From NCBI RefSeq assembly GCF_001436755.1, contig NZ_AYZD01000015.1, positions 1 through 64,000 of the forward strand: a DNA stretch of 64,000 bases, given 5' to 3'. Under the pieces are notes generated by a model. It was not told the DNA's origin. It saw only the letters and a list, made by a program, of their open reading frames with translations, and made no database searches. The position numbers and the translations under genes are program-made. Of the stretch, positions 37,586-46,111 are shown piece after piece (position 1 is the first letter of the stretch; each line of letters opens with the position of its first letter). Source of the DNA: Liquorilactobacillus aquaticus DSM 21051 (lineage in GTDB: Bacteria; Bacillota; Bacilli; Lactobacillales; Lactobacillaceae).

Positions 37586-38026
37586 TTATATTTTTAAATT
37601 GTAAAAAATCCAGCTTAACATATATGCCAAAAAGCCAAAAATAATACTTCCACTCAAAAAAAATATTCCTATAATTTTCAAATATGAAGAATCAATGTCC
37701 AACCCAGCAAAAACAAGACATTCCACGAGTAATAAAGTTATCGTAGCTTTATAAGCAAATGTTACTGCTCTGTTGGACACAACCTTCTCCCGCTCATCCC
37801 TGCTGCTGAATTCTCCATCCATGAAATCATATCCTTCTTTTTTCCCAAATTTTGAATATAACCACTTCAAAAGACCAAATAAAATAGTCCAAACTAAAAA
37901 GAAAAACCAGCAACTGCCGAATAAAATATTGCCTGTAGTAGAGGAACTGACAGTTTGCGCCAATGCCACTGCGAGCAGAAACACCATTCCAATATTTCCT
38001 ACTTGTTCAAAAATTATTTTTTTCAT
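37586..38026 (-). CDS. membrane protein co-transcribed with an XRE regulator
   Basis: 146 residues from ATG 38026 (ttgggggaa 6 bases off). Four membrane helices in two pairs (about 6-24, 31-50, 88-108 and 115-140) flank a charged middle stretch, DFMDGEFSSRDEREKVVSNRA. The DEREK..NRA stretch between helix pairs is typical of small membrane proteins of the DUF2178/DUF3796 kind that travel with a Cro/C1-like regulator. Its start overlaps the end of the XRE gene by 20 bases, so translation is coupled. Function unknown. Confidence 0.65.
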   Translation of the reverse strand: MKKIIFEQVGNIGMVFLLAVALAQTVSSSTTGNILFGSCWFFFLVWTILFGLLKWLYSKFGKKEGYDFMDGEFSSRDEREKVVSNRAVTFAYKATITLLLVECLVFAGLDIDSSYLKIIGIFFLSGSIIFGFLAYMLSWIFYNLKI

Positions 38027-38240
38027 GCTTTTCCCCCAACTCCTTATCAAGATAAAAAAGTTCATTGATATCAACTTCTAAAAAATCAGCTAGTTGAAAA
38101 GCCAGTAAAAGTGAGGGTGTATAGCTTCCCTTTTCTAAAGAAATAATCGTTCTTCGAGATACACCAACAGCCTGGGCCAACGATTCTTGAGTTAAGTTAT
38201 ATGATTTCCGATATTTTTTTACTTGATTAATAATGTCCAT
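38007..38240 (-). CDS. XRE family (Cro/C1-like) transcriptional regulator
   Basis: 77 residues, nearly all helix-turn-helix: IINQVKKYRKSYNLTQESLAQAVGVSRRTIISLEKGSYTPSLLLAFQLADFLEVDINELF. This is the compact YgzD-type repressor. It is transcribed with the following membrane gene. A 26-bp palindrome and a half-site sit right on its promoter, so it very probably represses itself and its partner. Short tail of charged residues, no sensor domain. Confidence 0.88.
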   Translation of the reverse strand: MDIINQVKKYRKSYNLTQESLAQAVGVSRRTIISLEKGSYTPSLLLAFQLADFLEVDINELFYLDKELGEKHEKNNF

Positions 38241-38253
38241 ACCTGTCTACTTC

Positions 38254-38308
38254 CTAATGTGAAATATATTTCACATTAGATACTACCAAAACTCTAATGT
38301 GAAGTCAA
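38254..38308 (-). promoter_or_regulatory. XRE promoter with overlapping operator palindrome
   Basis: On the minus strand TTGACT (38303-38308) and TAGTAT (38280-38285) are spaced by 17 bp. Directly after the -10 lies the perfect 26-bp palindrome ctaatgtgaaata/tatttcacattag (38254-38279). A further half-site, ctaatgtgaag, is in the spacer (38293-38303). Binding there would block both polymerase contact and start. Confidence 0.8.
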
Positions 38309-38542
38309 ATACACTTTTAGAACACGTTAGATACATCACTACACTCCCTGAATAACTAGTAGAGGATCAATTGCATGAAAACCAAATACCTCTACATAAG
38401 TATTCTTGCTTTTTAACTCTTCTGAATATTAAAGAATGATCACGGCCTAAGATATGCACAAAAAATTACATTTTCTGCCTAGGCAATTTTATTTTTTGTA
38501 AAATTTCGTTCGTAAATCTAATTTTCAAAAAAATTTTTTGAC
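38309..38542. other. intergenic, nothing recognised
   Basis: No gene or clear hairpin between the XRE promoter and the GNAT gene. Confidence 0.4.
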
Positions 38543-39103
38543 TCAAGTTTCTCTAGCATTCATTCTCCTCCATTCATCTTGCAGCAGCGAATATATATTC
38601 TCGTCATGATACCCATCTAATAATTTTTCCCCTTTTCTAAGAATTCCTTCATGCGTAAAACCCTCCTTTTTAGCAACTGCATTGCTGTCCACATTATCAA
38701 TTGCAGCACGGATAACGATTCGATTTAAAGCATACTCAGAAAATCCAATGTTACAAATTCCCTTAACGGCTTTTGTCATAAGACCTCTTCTGCGATAATT
38801 CTTTCCTAACCAATAACCGATATCTGCTGAATCATCAAGTTTATTTAAATGGTTAAAACTGATCATTCCAACTATTTCCTGTTGGTACCATATGACTAGA
38901 TTTAAAGAAATACCCTTGCCAAAATTTATATTTACTTTCGCTAGAAAATCCTCTTCGTTTTTATAACTTTTAATTGCATCGACCCATGGTAAAAACTTTC
39001 TAAAGGAGACACGATCCATATCTATTAACTGAAACAATCTTGCTGCATCTTTATCGGGTCTTGGAATAGCTAAAAAAAAGTCAGAATCTACTTTGTAAGC
39101 CAT
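38543..39103 (-). CDS. GNAT acetyltransferase, RimJ/RimL (ribosomal-protein serine acetyltransferase) type
   Basis: 186 residues from ATG 39103 (aaggag 12 bases away); a TTG upstream at 39115 would overlap that site. The layout is that of RimL-type N-acetyltransferases: an N-terminal LAIPRPDKDAARLFQLIDMDR, FGKGISLNLVIWYQQEIVGMISF, GYWLGKNYRRRGLMTKAVKGICNIGF (acetyl-CoA loop RRRG) and NRIVIRAAIDNVDSNAVAKKEGFTHEG. The canonical N.S..va.k.GF motif reads DSNAVAKKEGF. Enzymes of this kind modify ribosomal protein N-termini or confer resistance; the target here is not known. Confidence 0.85.
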   Translation of the reverse strand: MAYKVDSDFFLAIPRPDKDAARLFQLIDMDRVSFRKFLPWVDAIKSYKNEEDFLAKVNINFGKGISLNLVIWYQQEIVGMISFNHLNKLDDSADIGYWLGKNYRRRGLMTKAVKGICNIGFSEYALNRIVIRAAIDNVDSNAVAKKEGFTHEGILRKGEKLLDGYHDENIYSLLQDEWRRMNARET

Positions 39104-39169
39104 CAAAACAATCAACTCCTTATGTAGTTACTTTTGTTTATAGTAAATTTTTTTGAAATCTTTATCTCA

Positions 39170-39757
39170 CTAGTTGCTAAATGGATCATTTAATGCGTTA
39201 GAATCCCAATTATATTCAATTGTTCTTGCTGTTTTCCCAGCTATCTCTTTTCCTAACCTATCGGATATAAAACCGAGTACCACGTCAATTCCTGCCGAGA
39301 TTCCAGAAGACGAATAGAACCTGCCGTCTACTACCCAGCGGGCTTTCTTTTCCAATTAACTTGCGGATTCATTTTTTGAACCCAATCAAAAGAACGTTTA
39401 TTTGAAGTCGCACTTCTGCCATCAATTAAACCCGTCTGTCCCAACAATGCTGCATCTGTCTAAACGTTTAGGCGATGTTTGGAGCCTCTAACAAGTTCAG
39501 CTAACTCTTCTATAAATTTTTGGTCAGAAATAAGTTTTCTTGTCCCAGGTCCTCCAGGTATCAGCAATATATCATCCGTGCTTATTTTTTTCTTAGAGAT
39601 CGGTAAAAGAGAAAGATTATTTATTGTATGTCTTAATCTGCTGGTTAGCCAATGAAAAATATCTCACTTCAAAGCCAACGGTATGTTCAAATACTTCAGC
39701 AGGTCCGAAACCATCTAGCGGCTCAAAAAACTGAAACAAAAGTATATTAATGTTCAT
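39170..39757 (-). pseudogene. DJ-1/PfpI family protein, second degenerate copy
   Basis: aggagga precedes ATG 39757, which starts MNINILLFQFFEPLDGFGPAEVFE. The frame runs to YNK and a stop near 39625. The sense then goes on in other frames: DDILLIPGGPGTRKL, RLNV-stop-TDAALLGQTGLIDGRSATSNKRSFDWV, and finally ARWVVDGRFYSSSGISAGIDVVLG to 39170. The stop TAG stands exactly where the family has its nucleophile Cys (V-C-T). So besides two frameshifts the active site is destroyed. The full protein would be about 195 residues. Not the same subfamily as the pseudogene at 1462. Confidence 0.75.
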
Positions 39758-41122
39758 AAATATTCCTCCTTAATCTTAAATAAATTTAAACATTAAAAAA
39801 TTATTTAATGTAAATATAACATTTGCATTCAGTCACTACGTCACTTCTGATTGTTCAATTAGTTTCAAAGTCTAGTTTAAAAAACGTTTTAAATTGATAT
39901 TATTAAGTTTTTTGATTAATAATCATTGCACAATCTATTTAATTTATGTACCATAGTCTTGTAAGTTATCGATTGAGTCACATTAGCATTGTGATATATC
40001 AGTAGATACTGAGTGTCTTTTTAGATACAGCTTCTAAGAAATTGACTACCATTTTTGCTGTTGTCTACAAAAAATTACTATATTCTCTTCCGAATGTTTG
40101 TTCTTGAGCTTACTTGATTGTCAGCAAAGATATTTTAGCGCAGGAAAGACCTAACTGATAATCGTTAACTTGCTTTGCGTTTTTGGAAAATCGCATTTAG
40201 AAACCATGACTTTGTAAGTACCCCTTCAATAGCCATGGCTTCTTTTTATTGTTTGCTTAGTATGATATTAACACTTAGTTCCAGCATTTCGTTAGCATTA
40301 CTTGAATCTCATATACTAGTATAGTAAGTGCCTAAATGGTTGCTCGAAAATCCAAATCAAAGTTAGTGGAAATTTGGCATTCGTGCGTGCTAGGTTTTCC
40401 TTACTCCCTAAAGAGAAAAATTCTAATTAATTTTCCTAGAAAATGCTGTTAAGCTTACAGCAAAGCATTAAAATGCGCTTTATTTGCCATATGCAACTTT
40501 TTATTATGCACTGCAAACATACAATTAAAAGCTATCAATCGAATAGTATTTATACTAAGTTGAAAGTTTTATTGTATATAGCAAATATCTCTGAAATTGA
40601 GCACTTTAGATTTACTTATTTTTAAGTGTCCGATAAAACAAACTTCAGTTTCTAGCATAAGAAAAATCATCCTAACTAGTTAATAAAGATATATGCTAGT
40701 GAAGAATACTTTTTATGTTTTTTTAAATCAGCATACTCAACTGTCTTCTTTTTGGATTAATTTATTTATGCATTTTAAATTTTCCTATCGATGGTCAAAA
40801 AACCAATCTGATTGGATTTATACACAGCGAATACACACCAACAAGAAACTGAGCTTCTTTCAGTTGGTGATGAAAACAAAGCTTTATGCTACGAAATTGC
40901 AGATATGCAAAATTATATTGAGCCAGTTCATAATGATGAGCAGTTAGCTTTATCTCACGGTATTGCACATATTTTAGATTCTGTGCGTACCACTTGGGGG
41001 GTAAAGTTTCCTTCTTATTCAAAGTTGCTTAAGCTCGATTACTTGAATTTACTGTATACTCTGGTAAGATACTCATTGTAATATCTATAAGTACTTTTTA
41101 GAGGCCTCAAAGGAGCGAGACT
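39758..41122. other. 1.36-kb AT-rich region without a solid gene
   Basis: A weak inverted repeat with T-run at 40198-40238 (gaaaccatg ... catggcttctttttatt) may be a terminator. Frames at 40443-40625, 40693-40947 and 40812-41081 overlap each other, lack ribosome binding sites and match nothing I know. The region is probably an old decayed locus; the 40812 frame (ETELLSVGDENKALCYEIADMQ) has the most protein-like composition. Confidence 0.45.
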
Positions 41123-41125
41123 GTG

Positions 41126-41557
41126 ATGGAAAACAAAAAAGAGTTAAAAAAACGCCTTTCAAAGGAGGCCTATGAAGTAACTCAGCATGCAGCTACCGAA
41201 CGACCATTTTCTGGAAAATATGATGATTTCTATGAAGATGGAATCTATGTCGATATAGTGAGCGGACAACCCCTCTTTAGTTCAAGAGATAAATATGATG
41301 CTGGTTGTGGATGGCCTTCCTTCACCAAACCAATCGATCGAGATAACATTACAGAGAACACTGATAATTCACTCTTAATGACACGGACAGAAGTTAAAAG
41401 TAAAAATGCTCAGTCGCACTTAGGACATGTTTTCGAAGATGGCCCTGCTGCCGAAGGCGGATTACGTTACTGTATAAATTCCGCTGCTTTAAAGTTTATC
41501 TCTGTAAAAGATTTGGATAAAGCAGGTTACAGCAAATATCGCCAATTATTTGATTAA
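41126..41557 (+). CDS. msrB: peptide-methionine (R)-S-oxide reductase MsrB
   Basis: 143 residues from ATG 41126 (a GTG at 41123 is equally close to the aaaggag site). SelR domain: [61 protein letters not shown] and [12 protein letters not shown], with the catalytic Cys in RYCIN. The two CxxC zinc sites of many MsrB proteins are absent, as in the non-zinc form common in lactobacilli. It reduces the R form of methionine sulfoxide, complementing MsrA at 36073. Confidence 0.95.
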   Translation: MENKKELKKRLSKEAYEVTQHAATERPFSGKYDDFYEDGIYVDIVSGQPLFSSRDKYDAGCGWPSFTKPIDRDNITENTDNSLLMTRTEVKSKNAQSHLGHVFEDGPAAEGGLRYCINSAALKFISVKDLDKAGYSKYRQLFD

Positions 41558-41676
41558 ATTCTATTTTTTAAATATAATAAAAAACCGTTTCTTAAGAGTA
41601 GCTGAGTTTTTTAAAGTTATTTTTTCAAACTTTGAAAAGCTGTTTCACACTTCTAAAAAGCGGCTTTTTGTATACA

Positions 41677-41712
41677 GTTTCTAAACAATTTACATATAAA
41701 TTGTTTAGAAAC
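41677..41712. terminator. 36-base inverted repeat downstream of msrB
   Basis: gtttctaaacaattt and aaattgtttagaaac are perfect 15-base arms around a 6-base loop. A weaker hairpin with T-run lies before it at 41630-41671. Together they separate convergent msrB and the MFS gene. Confidence 0.6.
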
Positions 41713-41808
41713 CAATGTCAGTTTTTTTTCTTCTTCACTATCATGAAACGTAAGTGCAGCTGAATTTTATTGAATTAACCAAATGCCAGCACGAAGCATT
41801 TCAAATCT

Positions 41809-43017
41809 CTAGTCGTCTATGATTTTCCCCATTGTTTCCTGTCCCCAGAAAATGATCGTGATAACAGCTACGAGAATTGAAGCACAGAAAATACCAAAAA
41901 TCGCCGTAAAAGAGGTCCCCTTACTGATTAGAGTTCCAACCATAATCGGTCCCAATACTCCGCCAATTCGTCCAACACCAGCAGCTATACCTGTCCCTGT
42001 ACCACGAATTGCTAACGGATACTGCTCTGGTGAATAAGCATAAAGCGTACCCCAGGCACCTAAATTGAAAAAGGATAACAATATTCCAAAAGTTAAGATA
42101 GAACTTATGCTGTTGGCATTTCCAAAACCAAGTGCGCTTACAGCCGTGCCCATCAGGAAAAGTGATAATACCCATTTGCGTCCCAAACGTTCGACCAACC
42201 AAGCAGCAACAAAATAACCAGGCAGCTGTGCCAAAGTCATAATCAAAGTATACCCAAAACTATGAATCATACTATGACCTTTAAGCACAAGAACACTTGG
42301 GAGCCATAAAAACATCCCATAATATGAAAAGACAACCATGAACCAGACAACCCAAAGCATCAAAGTTGCTCGAAAATAGTCAGGTTTCCAAAGATCCTTC
42401 AAAGAGTCAATAATTTTAGGTCGTTCAGTAATCACATATTTTCTAACATAATTTTGCGATTCATGCAGACCATAGCGTAAATAAAGTGCGTAAAATGCTG
42501 TTAAGGCAGAAATTATTAATGCAATTCGCCACCCCCATGTTGGAATAACAAAATATGAAATAATAGCTGCAACTAACCAACCGCCTGCCCAAAAACTTTC
42601 CAGTAGAACTACTGTCCTTCCACGGCTTTCGACCGGAACGTTTTCAGAAACCAACGTAGAAGCAACTGGCAGTTCTCCACCTAAGCCAGCTCCTACAAAA
42701 AAACGTAAGATTATAAAAGCGAGATACCCTGTAGTTAAAGCGGACAATCCCGTTCCAATTGAAAAAACCAGCAAAGTTATAATTAGAACATCTTTTCTGC
42801 CGATTCGATCTGCTAAAATTCCAAAAAAAACGGCGCCAATAGCCATCCCGATTGAACTCACACTACCTATCCAACCTAATTGAATTTCGCTCAGATTCCA
42901 TTCTGTTTTGAGTGCTGCAATTACAAATGAAAGCATCCCAACATCCATTGCATCAAACAGCCACGCTAAACCAGTTATAGCTAATAACGATTTAGGTGTA
43001 TGCTTCTTTGGTAACAT
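41809..43017 (-). CDS. MFS transporter, niacin permease (NiaP) type
   Basis: 402 residues and 12 membrane helices; tagggggtt start. The N-terminal half reads LLAITGLAWLFDAMDVGMLSFVIAALKTEWNLSEIQLGWIGSVSSIGMAIGA, followed by GILADRIGRKDVLI (MFS motif A) and GGELPVASTLVSENVPVESRGR. This is very like Bacillus subtilis NiaP (YceI), the nicotinate importer, and related aromatic-acid symporters. The upstream region has two TGTCTTG(A/T)CA boxes, one over the -35, consistent with a niacin repressor. Substrate nicotinate is likely, not proven. Confidence 0.75.
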   Translation of the reverse strand: MLPKKHTPKSLLAITGLAWLFDAMDVGMLSFVIAALKTEWNLSEIQLGWIGSVSSIGMAIGAVFFGILADRIGRKDVLIITLLVFSIGTGLSALTTGYLAFIILRFFVGAGLGGELPVASTLVSENVPVESRGRTVVLLESFWAGGWLVAAIISYFVIPTWGWRIALIISALTAFYALYLRYGLHESQNYVRKYVITERPKIIDSLKDLWKPDYFRATLMLWVVWFMVVFSYYGMFLWLPSVLVLKGHSMIHSFGYTLIMTLAQLPGYFVAAWLVERLGRKWVLSLFLMGTAVSALGFGNANSISSILTFGILLSFFNLGAWGTLYAYSPEQYPLAIRGTGTGIAAGVGRIGGVLGPIMVGTLISKGTSFTAIFGIFCASILVAVITIIFWGQETMGKIIDD

Positions 43018-43038
43018 TCTTTTAACCCCCTAAAATTA

Positions 43039-43102
43039 GTGTCTTGACACCCTGGTCAAAACCTGTAATCTTAGTAAACACTATCGTGGGGTGTCTTGTC
43101 AA
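43039..43102 (-). promoter_or_regulatory. promoter with two putative NiaR-like boxes
   Basis: gtgtcttgacac (43039-43050) and gtgtcttgtcaa (43091-43102) are near-copies 52 bp apart. On the minus strand the second provides a TTGACA -35 element. Placement over and behind the promoter suggests repression, perhaps by the niacin-responsive NiaR; that regulator is not in the window. Confidence 0.5.
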
Positions 43103-43202
43103 CTGCTTGTTCAATGCACCTAAAGAATTCTCAAACTTAATTTTTATCCACTACTAATTAACAAGACTTTTCAAGCTGCTGTAGCAAAGTCATGCAAAAC
43201 AA

Positions 43203-43241
43203 AAAGAGCTGCGACATGATTGAACGCTTATCGCAACTCTT
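43203..43241 (-). terminator. terminator after the universal stress gene
   Basis: On the minus strand aagagttgcga and tcgcagctctt pair around a 17-base loop and run into tttttgtttt. Confidence 0.8.
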
Positions 43242-43331
43242 CGCTTTTTTCTGAAATAATTTTCTCACTAAAAAACAGCTAGGCACAAAAATGGGAATGC
43301 CTCTCAAAAAGTTTAAGATTACCCACTGCAA

Positions 43332-43760
43332 TCACTTCACTACTAAAACGGCACAATCTGCATTTCGCAGGACATAGCTTGTATGAGAACCAACCATTAC
43401 CTTTTCTAATGCATTCAATCCAGTATCCCCCAAAACAATCAAATCGATCTCATTTCCTTGCGGAAAAGAAGTTGCAAGAACTGTCTTAGTATTCCCTATA
43501 ATAACCGTACCCGTGACATCTATTCCCGACTGTTTGGCTTTCTCAACATACGGTTTTATTTCTTGATTGGCTTTTTGAGCTTGATCTTGGTAAAAATCAT
43601 CACTAACTCTAAAAGACAGATCCATTCCACGATCTCGGTTAACGACCCAAAGCAAGTAGAGCTTTGAAGAAAATGTTTTTGCTAAATCACAAGCTGTATC
43701 ATAAGCAAGATCTGCTTGCTTTGAACCATCTAAACCGACCAAAATGCGTTTATAAGCCAT
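43332..43760 (-). CDS. universal stress protein (UspA family)
   Basis: 142 residues, caaggggg start. Alpha/beta UspA fold: YKRILVGLDGSKQADLAYDTACDLA at the N-terminus and the ATP-binding loop GDTGLNALEKVMVGSHTSYVLRNADCAVLVVK at the end (G-x2-G-x9-G-S type). Such nucleotide-binding forms are made under starvation or acid stress in lactobacilli. Monogenic with its own terminator. Confidence 0.92.
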   Translation of the reverse strand: MAYKRILVGLDGSKQADLAYDTACDLAKTFSSKLYLLWVVNRDRGMDLSFRVSDDFYQDQAQKANQEIKPYVEKAKQSGIDVTGTVIIGNTKTVLATSFPQGNEIDLIVLGDTGLNALEKVMVGSHTSYVLRNADCAVLVVK

Positions 43761-44086
43761 AAAAATACCCCCTTGTATAGAACACTTACCAGCTTAAAAT
43801 TTCTTTCTCATAATAAGACTGGCTACATTCAAAACAACAGCTACTTTACTAGACAACAAAAGTCCTTTTACTCTGCAAATGCCATACTTCATATCTTTAT
43901 TGTAACATTTTTATTTAAAAAAGATGTGTATGATGTCCTAAGGTAGGGGCAAAATTATAGTCTAATTTCTGTACTTGCATTAAGAAACTAATTGACGCAC
44001 TTACGAAAAAAGATAACCCTCTAAGCAACTTCGGAAAATCTCATTAAGAATAACTCTTAATTAGGAGTTAATTACTCAAAAAAATT
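43761..44086. other. intergenic, no gene seen
   Basis: 326 bp upstream of the stress gene; presumed to hold its promoter, but no clear -35/-10 pair or structure stands out. Confidence 0.4.
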
Positions 44087-45031
44087 TTAATCTTTGTCAG
44101 CCAGCTCTGGATCGTTATTCCCATGATTGACAGTAAATAGTTTATTTAGCTCATTAACAGAATTTCGCAGCTCTGACGATTCATCCGTCAGAACGTCATA
44201 AGATTGTTTATTTTCTTCCATTATTTGATGGGTGGATGATATCATATTCAATGTTTTTTCAGAACTAGTCGAAATGCCTTGAACCTGTTGAGCAATATGA
44301 CCGATTCGATCCTGGATATTAATAGCCTCTTCATGAACCTGCGAAGACAGTTCCCGAATCTCTTTTGCGACAACATTAAATCCTTGACCATGTTCACCTG
44401 CTCTAGCCGCTTCAATTGCTGCATTTATTGCCAACATATTTGTTTGACGTGAAATTTCCCGAATAGCATTAATAATTCCATCTGCTTGAGCCGCTTGTTT
44501 GGATAATACTGCGCTTGTTTCTTTATTTTTTTCGGAGTAATCCATTATTTCATGCATATCTTGTTGCAAAGAAGATAATTTGCTTTGTCCCGTTTTGGAT
44601 AAATCATTTAAGGTTGATGAAATATTTTGAACAACATTTAAGGCCTCATTTGATTTTTTTGTACGTTCAGTAATATCAAAACAGACTTTCATTACTGATA
44701 TAACATGTTTTTTATCATCGGTAATAGGAAAATAATTTGCTTCAAGATATACTTTTTTATTGTATTTGCTTTTACGAATAATTCGATCTTGAAAACTTTG
44801 CCCGTTTAGCAGATTATTCCAAAAAATATGATAGGCATTGCTCTTTGAAAAACTTGAAAAACATAGATCTTGATGATGCAGCTCCATTAGTTCCTGGACA
44901 TTGTAGCCCAGTATTTTAGCAAAAAGTGGCGTTGTATAAATAACTTTTCGACTAGTATCAAAAAGAATAATTGCTAGTTTACTTGAAAATGCCGTCGAAA
45001 TTGCTGTTTTAACTATTTGTTCAGTCTCCAT
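44087..45031 (-). CDS. soluble PAS-domain methyl-accepting chemotaxis-type protein
   Basis: 314 residues with tgaggga start. Residues 15-125 are a PAS domain: [30 protein letters not shown], then [29 protein letters not shown]. It is followed by a helical part with the MCP signalling tip: [40 protein letters not shown]. There is no membrane segment. The helical part is short, so methylation sites are few or none. Aer-like or soluble PAS-MCPs feed energy or redox signals to CheA. Lactobacilli rarely have chemotaxis genes except the motile lineages, so this suggests motility genes elsewhere in the genome. Confidence 0.88.
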   Translation of the reverse strand: METEQIVKTAISTAFSSKLAIILFDTSRKVIYTTPLFAKILGYNVQELMELHHQDLCFSSFSKSNAYHIFWNNLLNGQSFQDRIIRKSKYNKKVYLEANYFPITDDKKHVISVMKVCFDITERTKKSNEALNVVQNISSTLNDLSKTGQSKLSSLQQDMHEIMDYSEKNKETSAVLSKQAAQADGIINAIREISRQTNMLAINAAIEAARAGEHGQGFNVVAKEIRELSSQVHEEAINIQDRIGHIAQQVQGISTSSEKTLNMISSTHQIMEENKQSYDVLTDESSELRNSVNELNKLFTVNHGNNDPELADKD

Positions 45032-45226
45032 ATTTGAAAAACTCCCTCAGCAAAATAAGATACTTGTTTAAAATAAACTGCCCTAAAAAATATTGCGGCT
45101 GCTAAGGTTATTAATCGGTTACTTCGATTCAGATTTAAGCAAAATAAGTCATAAATTTTGATTATTTCAGCTAAATTCAGTTGGGAAATAATTTTGAGAA
45201 CAAAAAAGGAATATTTATTTCACCCT

Positions 45227-45255
45227 TTGCGTATAGTAAATAACTATGTTAAAAT
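45227..45255 (+). promoter_or_regulatory. promoter of the tRNA gene
   Basis: ttgcgt and taaaat are 17 bp apart and end 13 bp before the first base of the tRNA. Confidence 0.6.
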
Positions 45256-45268
45256 ACTATTCGTATAC

Positions 45269-45341
45269 GGGTTATTAGCTCAGTTGGGAGAGCGCCTGCT
45301 TCGCATGTAGGAGGTCGCCGGTTCAAGTCCGGCATGATCCA
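45269..45341 (+). tRNA. tRNA-Ala (anticodon CGC)
   Basis: The 73 bases fold into a full cloverleaf: acceptor GGGTTAT/ATGATCC, D arm GCTC..GAGC, anticodon arm CCTGC/GTAGG with loop ttCGCat, and T arm GCCGG-TTCAAGT-CCGGC. Anticodon at 45302-45304 is CGC, reading GCG. The G3:U70 pair, the main identity element of tRNA-Ala, is present. The 3' CCA is not encoded (discriminator A is followed by ttg). A single tRNA gene, not part of an rRNA cluster. Confidence 0.92.
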
Positions 45342-45400
45342 TTGAAGATACTAGCGTTGTGTTAAGACCAGTTTTTAATTTGTCAGCCACTTTAAAGGGA

Positions 45401-45454
45401 GCACTGTAAATCTTGTCTGTTCTAACTTATTGATAAGATTTACAGTGTTTTTTT
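45401..45454 (+). terminator. Rho-independent terminator downstream of the tRNA
   Basis: gcactgtaaatctt pairs with aagatttacagtg over 13 bp and is followed by ttttttt. Confidence 0.85.
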
Positions 45455-45554
45455 GTGTTAAATCATTGTTGTTCTTAGCACAAATCCTACTGCGATTTTA
45501 CCAACAGCTAAAATTAAACTATTTCCATAATTCTTTGAATTATAACAAAGATGC

Positions 45555-46094
45555 TCATTGCTCTTTTAAAAGAACATAATATTTTTGAAATTCAGCTGGC
45601 GCCTGTTCTTTACTAAGATTATAAACTGGTAATTCTGCACCCATATCAGTTAGATACTCCGAATCGAAATACAAATGATATCTTAAATCCACATGAAAGT
45701 GGCTCAACTCATTTTTCAGGGGGTTTCGTGGGATGTAGATCAAGTTAATATCGATCAGACTTTCCGTTGCTTCTGTTGCTAAAATAGCTTTTCTTCCTGT
45801 CTCCTCTTCAAATTCTCTAACAGCACAGTCAAAAGGGGCTTCCTTATCTTCGACATGCCCCGCTGGGAGAAGCACTTTTTTCAAATAGGGATGCAATACA
45901 AAAAAACAACGTCGTTGATCAAAAACAACGGCACTGGCAGACAAATGCAGCGCACTTTTTCGATTTCTTAAATCACCAGTGTCAGCCGCCAGAACTTTAT
46001 TTCTGATCCGCTCCAACTTTTTTGTGTTTACCCATGGCAATCTCTTATCCTTCAAGCTATCAAGTGACTCTAGCAAATAATTTTTGATACTCAC
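45555..46094 (-). CDS. Nudix hydrolase at the end of the folate operon
   Basis: 179 residues from GTG with aaagggag ahead. The Nudix box is GHVEDKEAPFDCAVREFEEETG, with all the canonical Glu residues. It is the last gene after folP. Folate synthesis needs a pyrophosphatase to remove diphosphate from dihydroneopterin triphosphate, a step done in Lactococcus by a Nudix enzyme (FolQ). Its place makes this gene a good candidate for that step. The longer N-terminal part (first 45 residues, helical) is not part of the minimal Nudix domain. Function inferred from context. Confidence 0.75.
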   Translation of the reverse strand: MSIKNYLLESLDSLKDKRLPWVNTKKLERIRNKVLAADTGDLRNRKSALHLSASAVVFDQRRCFFVLHPYLKKVLLPAGHVEDKEAPFDCAVREFEEETGRKAILATEATESLIDINLIYIPRNPLKNELSHFHVDLRYHLYFDSEYLTDMGAELPVYNLSKEQAPAEFQKYYVLLKEQ

Positions 46095-46111
46095 TTTAAA
46101 AACTCCCTTTT

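Noticed and set aside
40443-41081. Several overlapping frames of 60-90 codons on both strands
   Set aside because: They overlap each other, lack start signals and resemble nothing known; probably chance frames in decayed DNA.
45269-45454. tRNA gene as an integration site of a mobile element
   Set aside because: No integrase, no direct repeat of the tRNA 3' end and ordinary genes on both sides.
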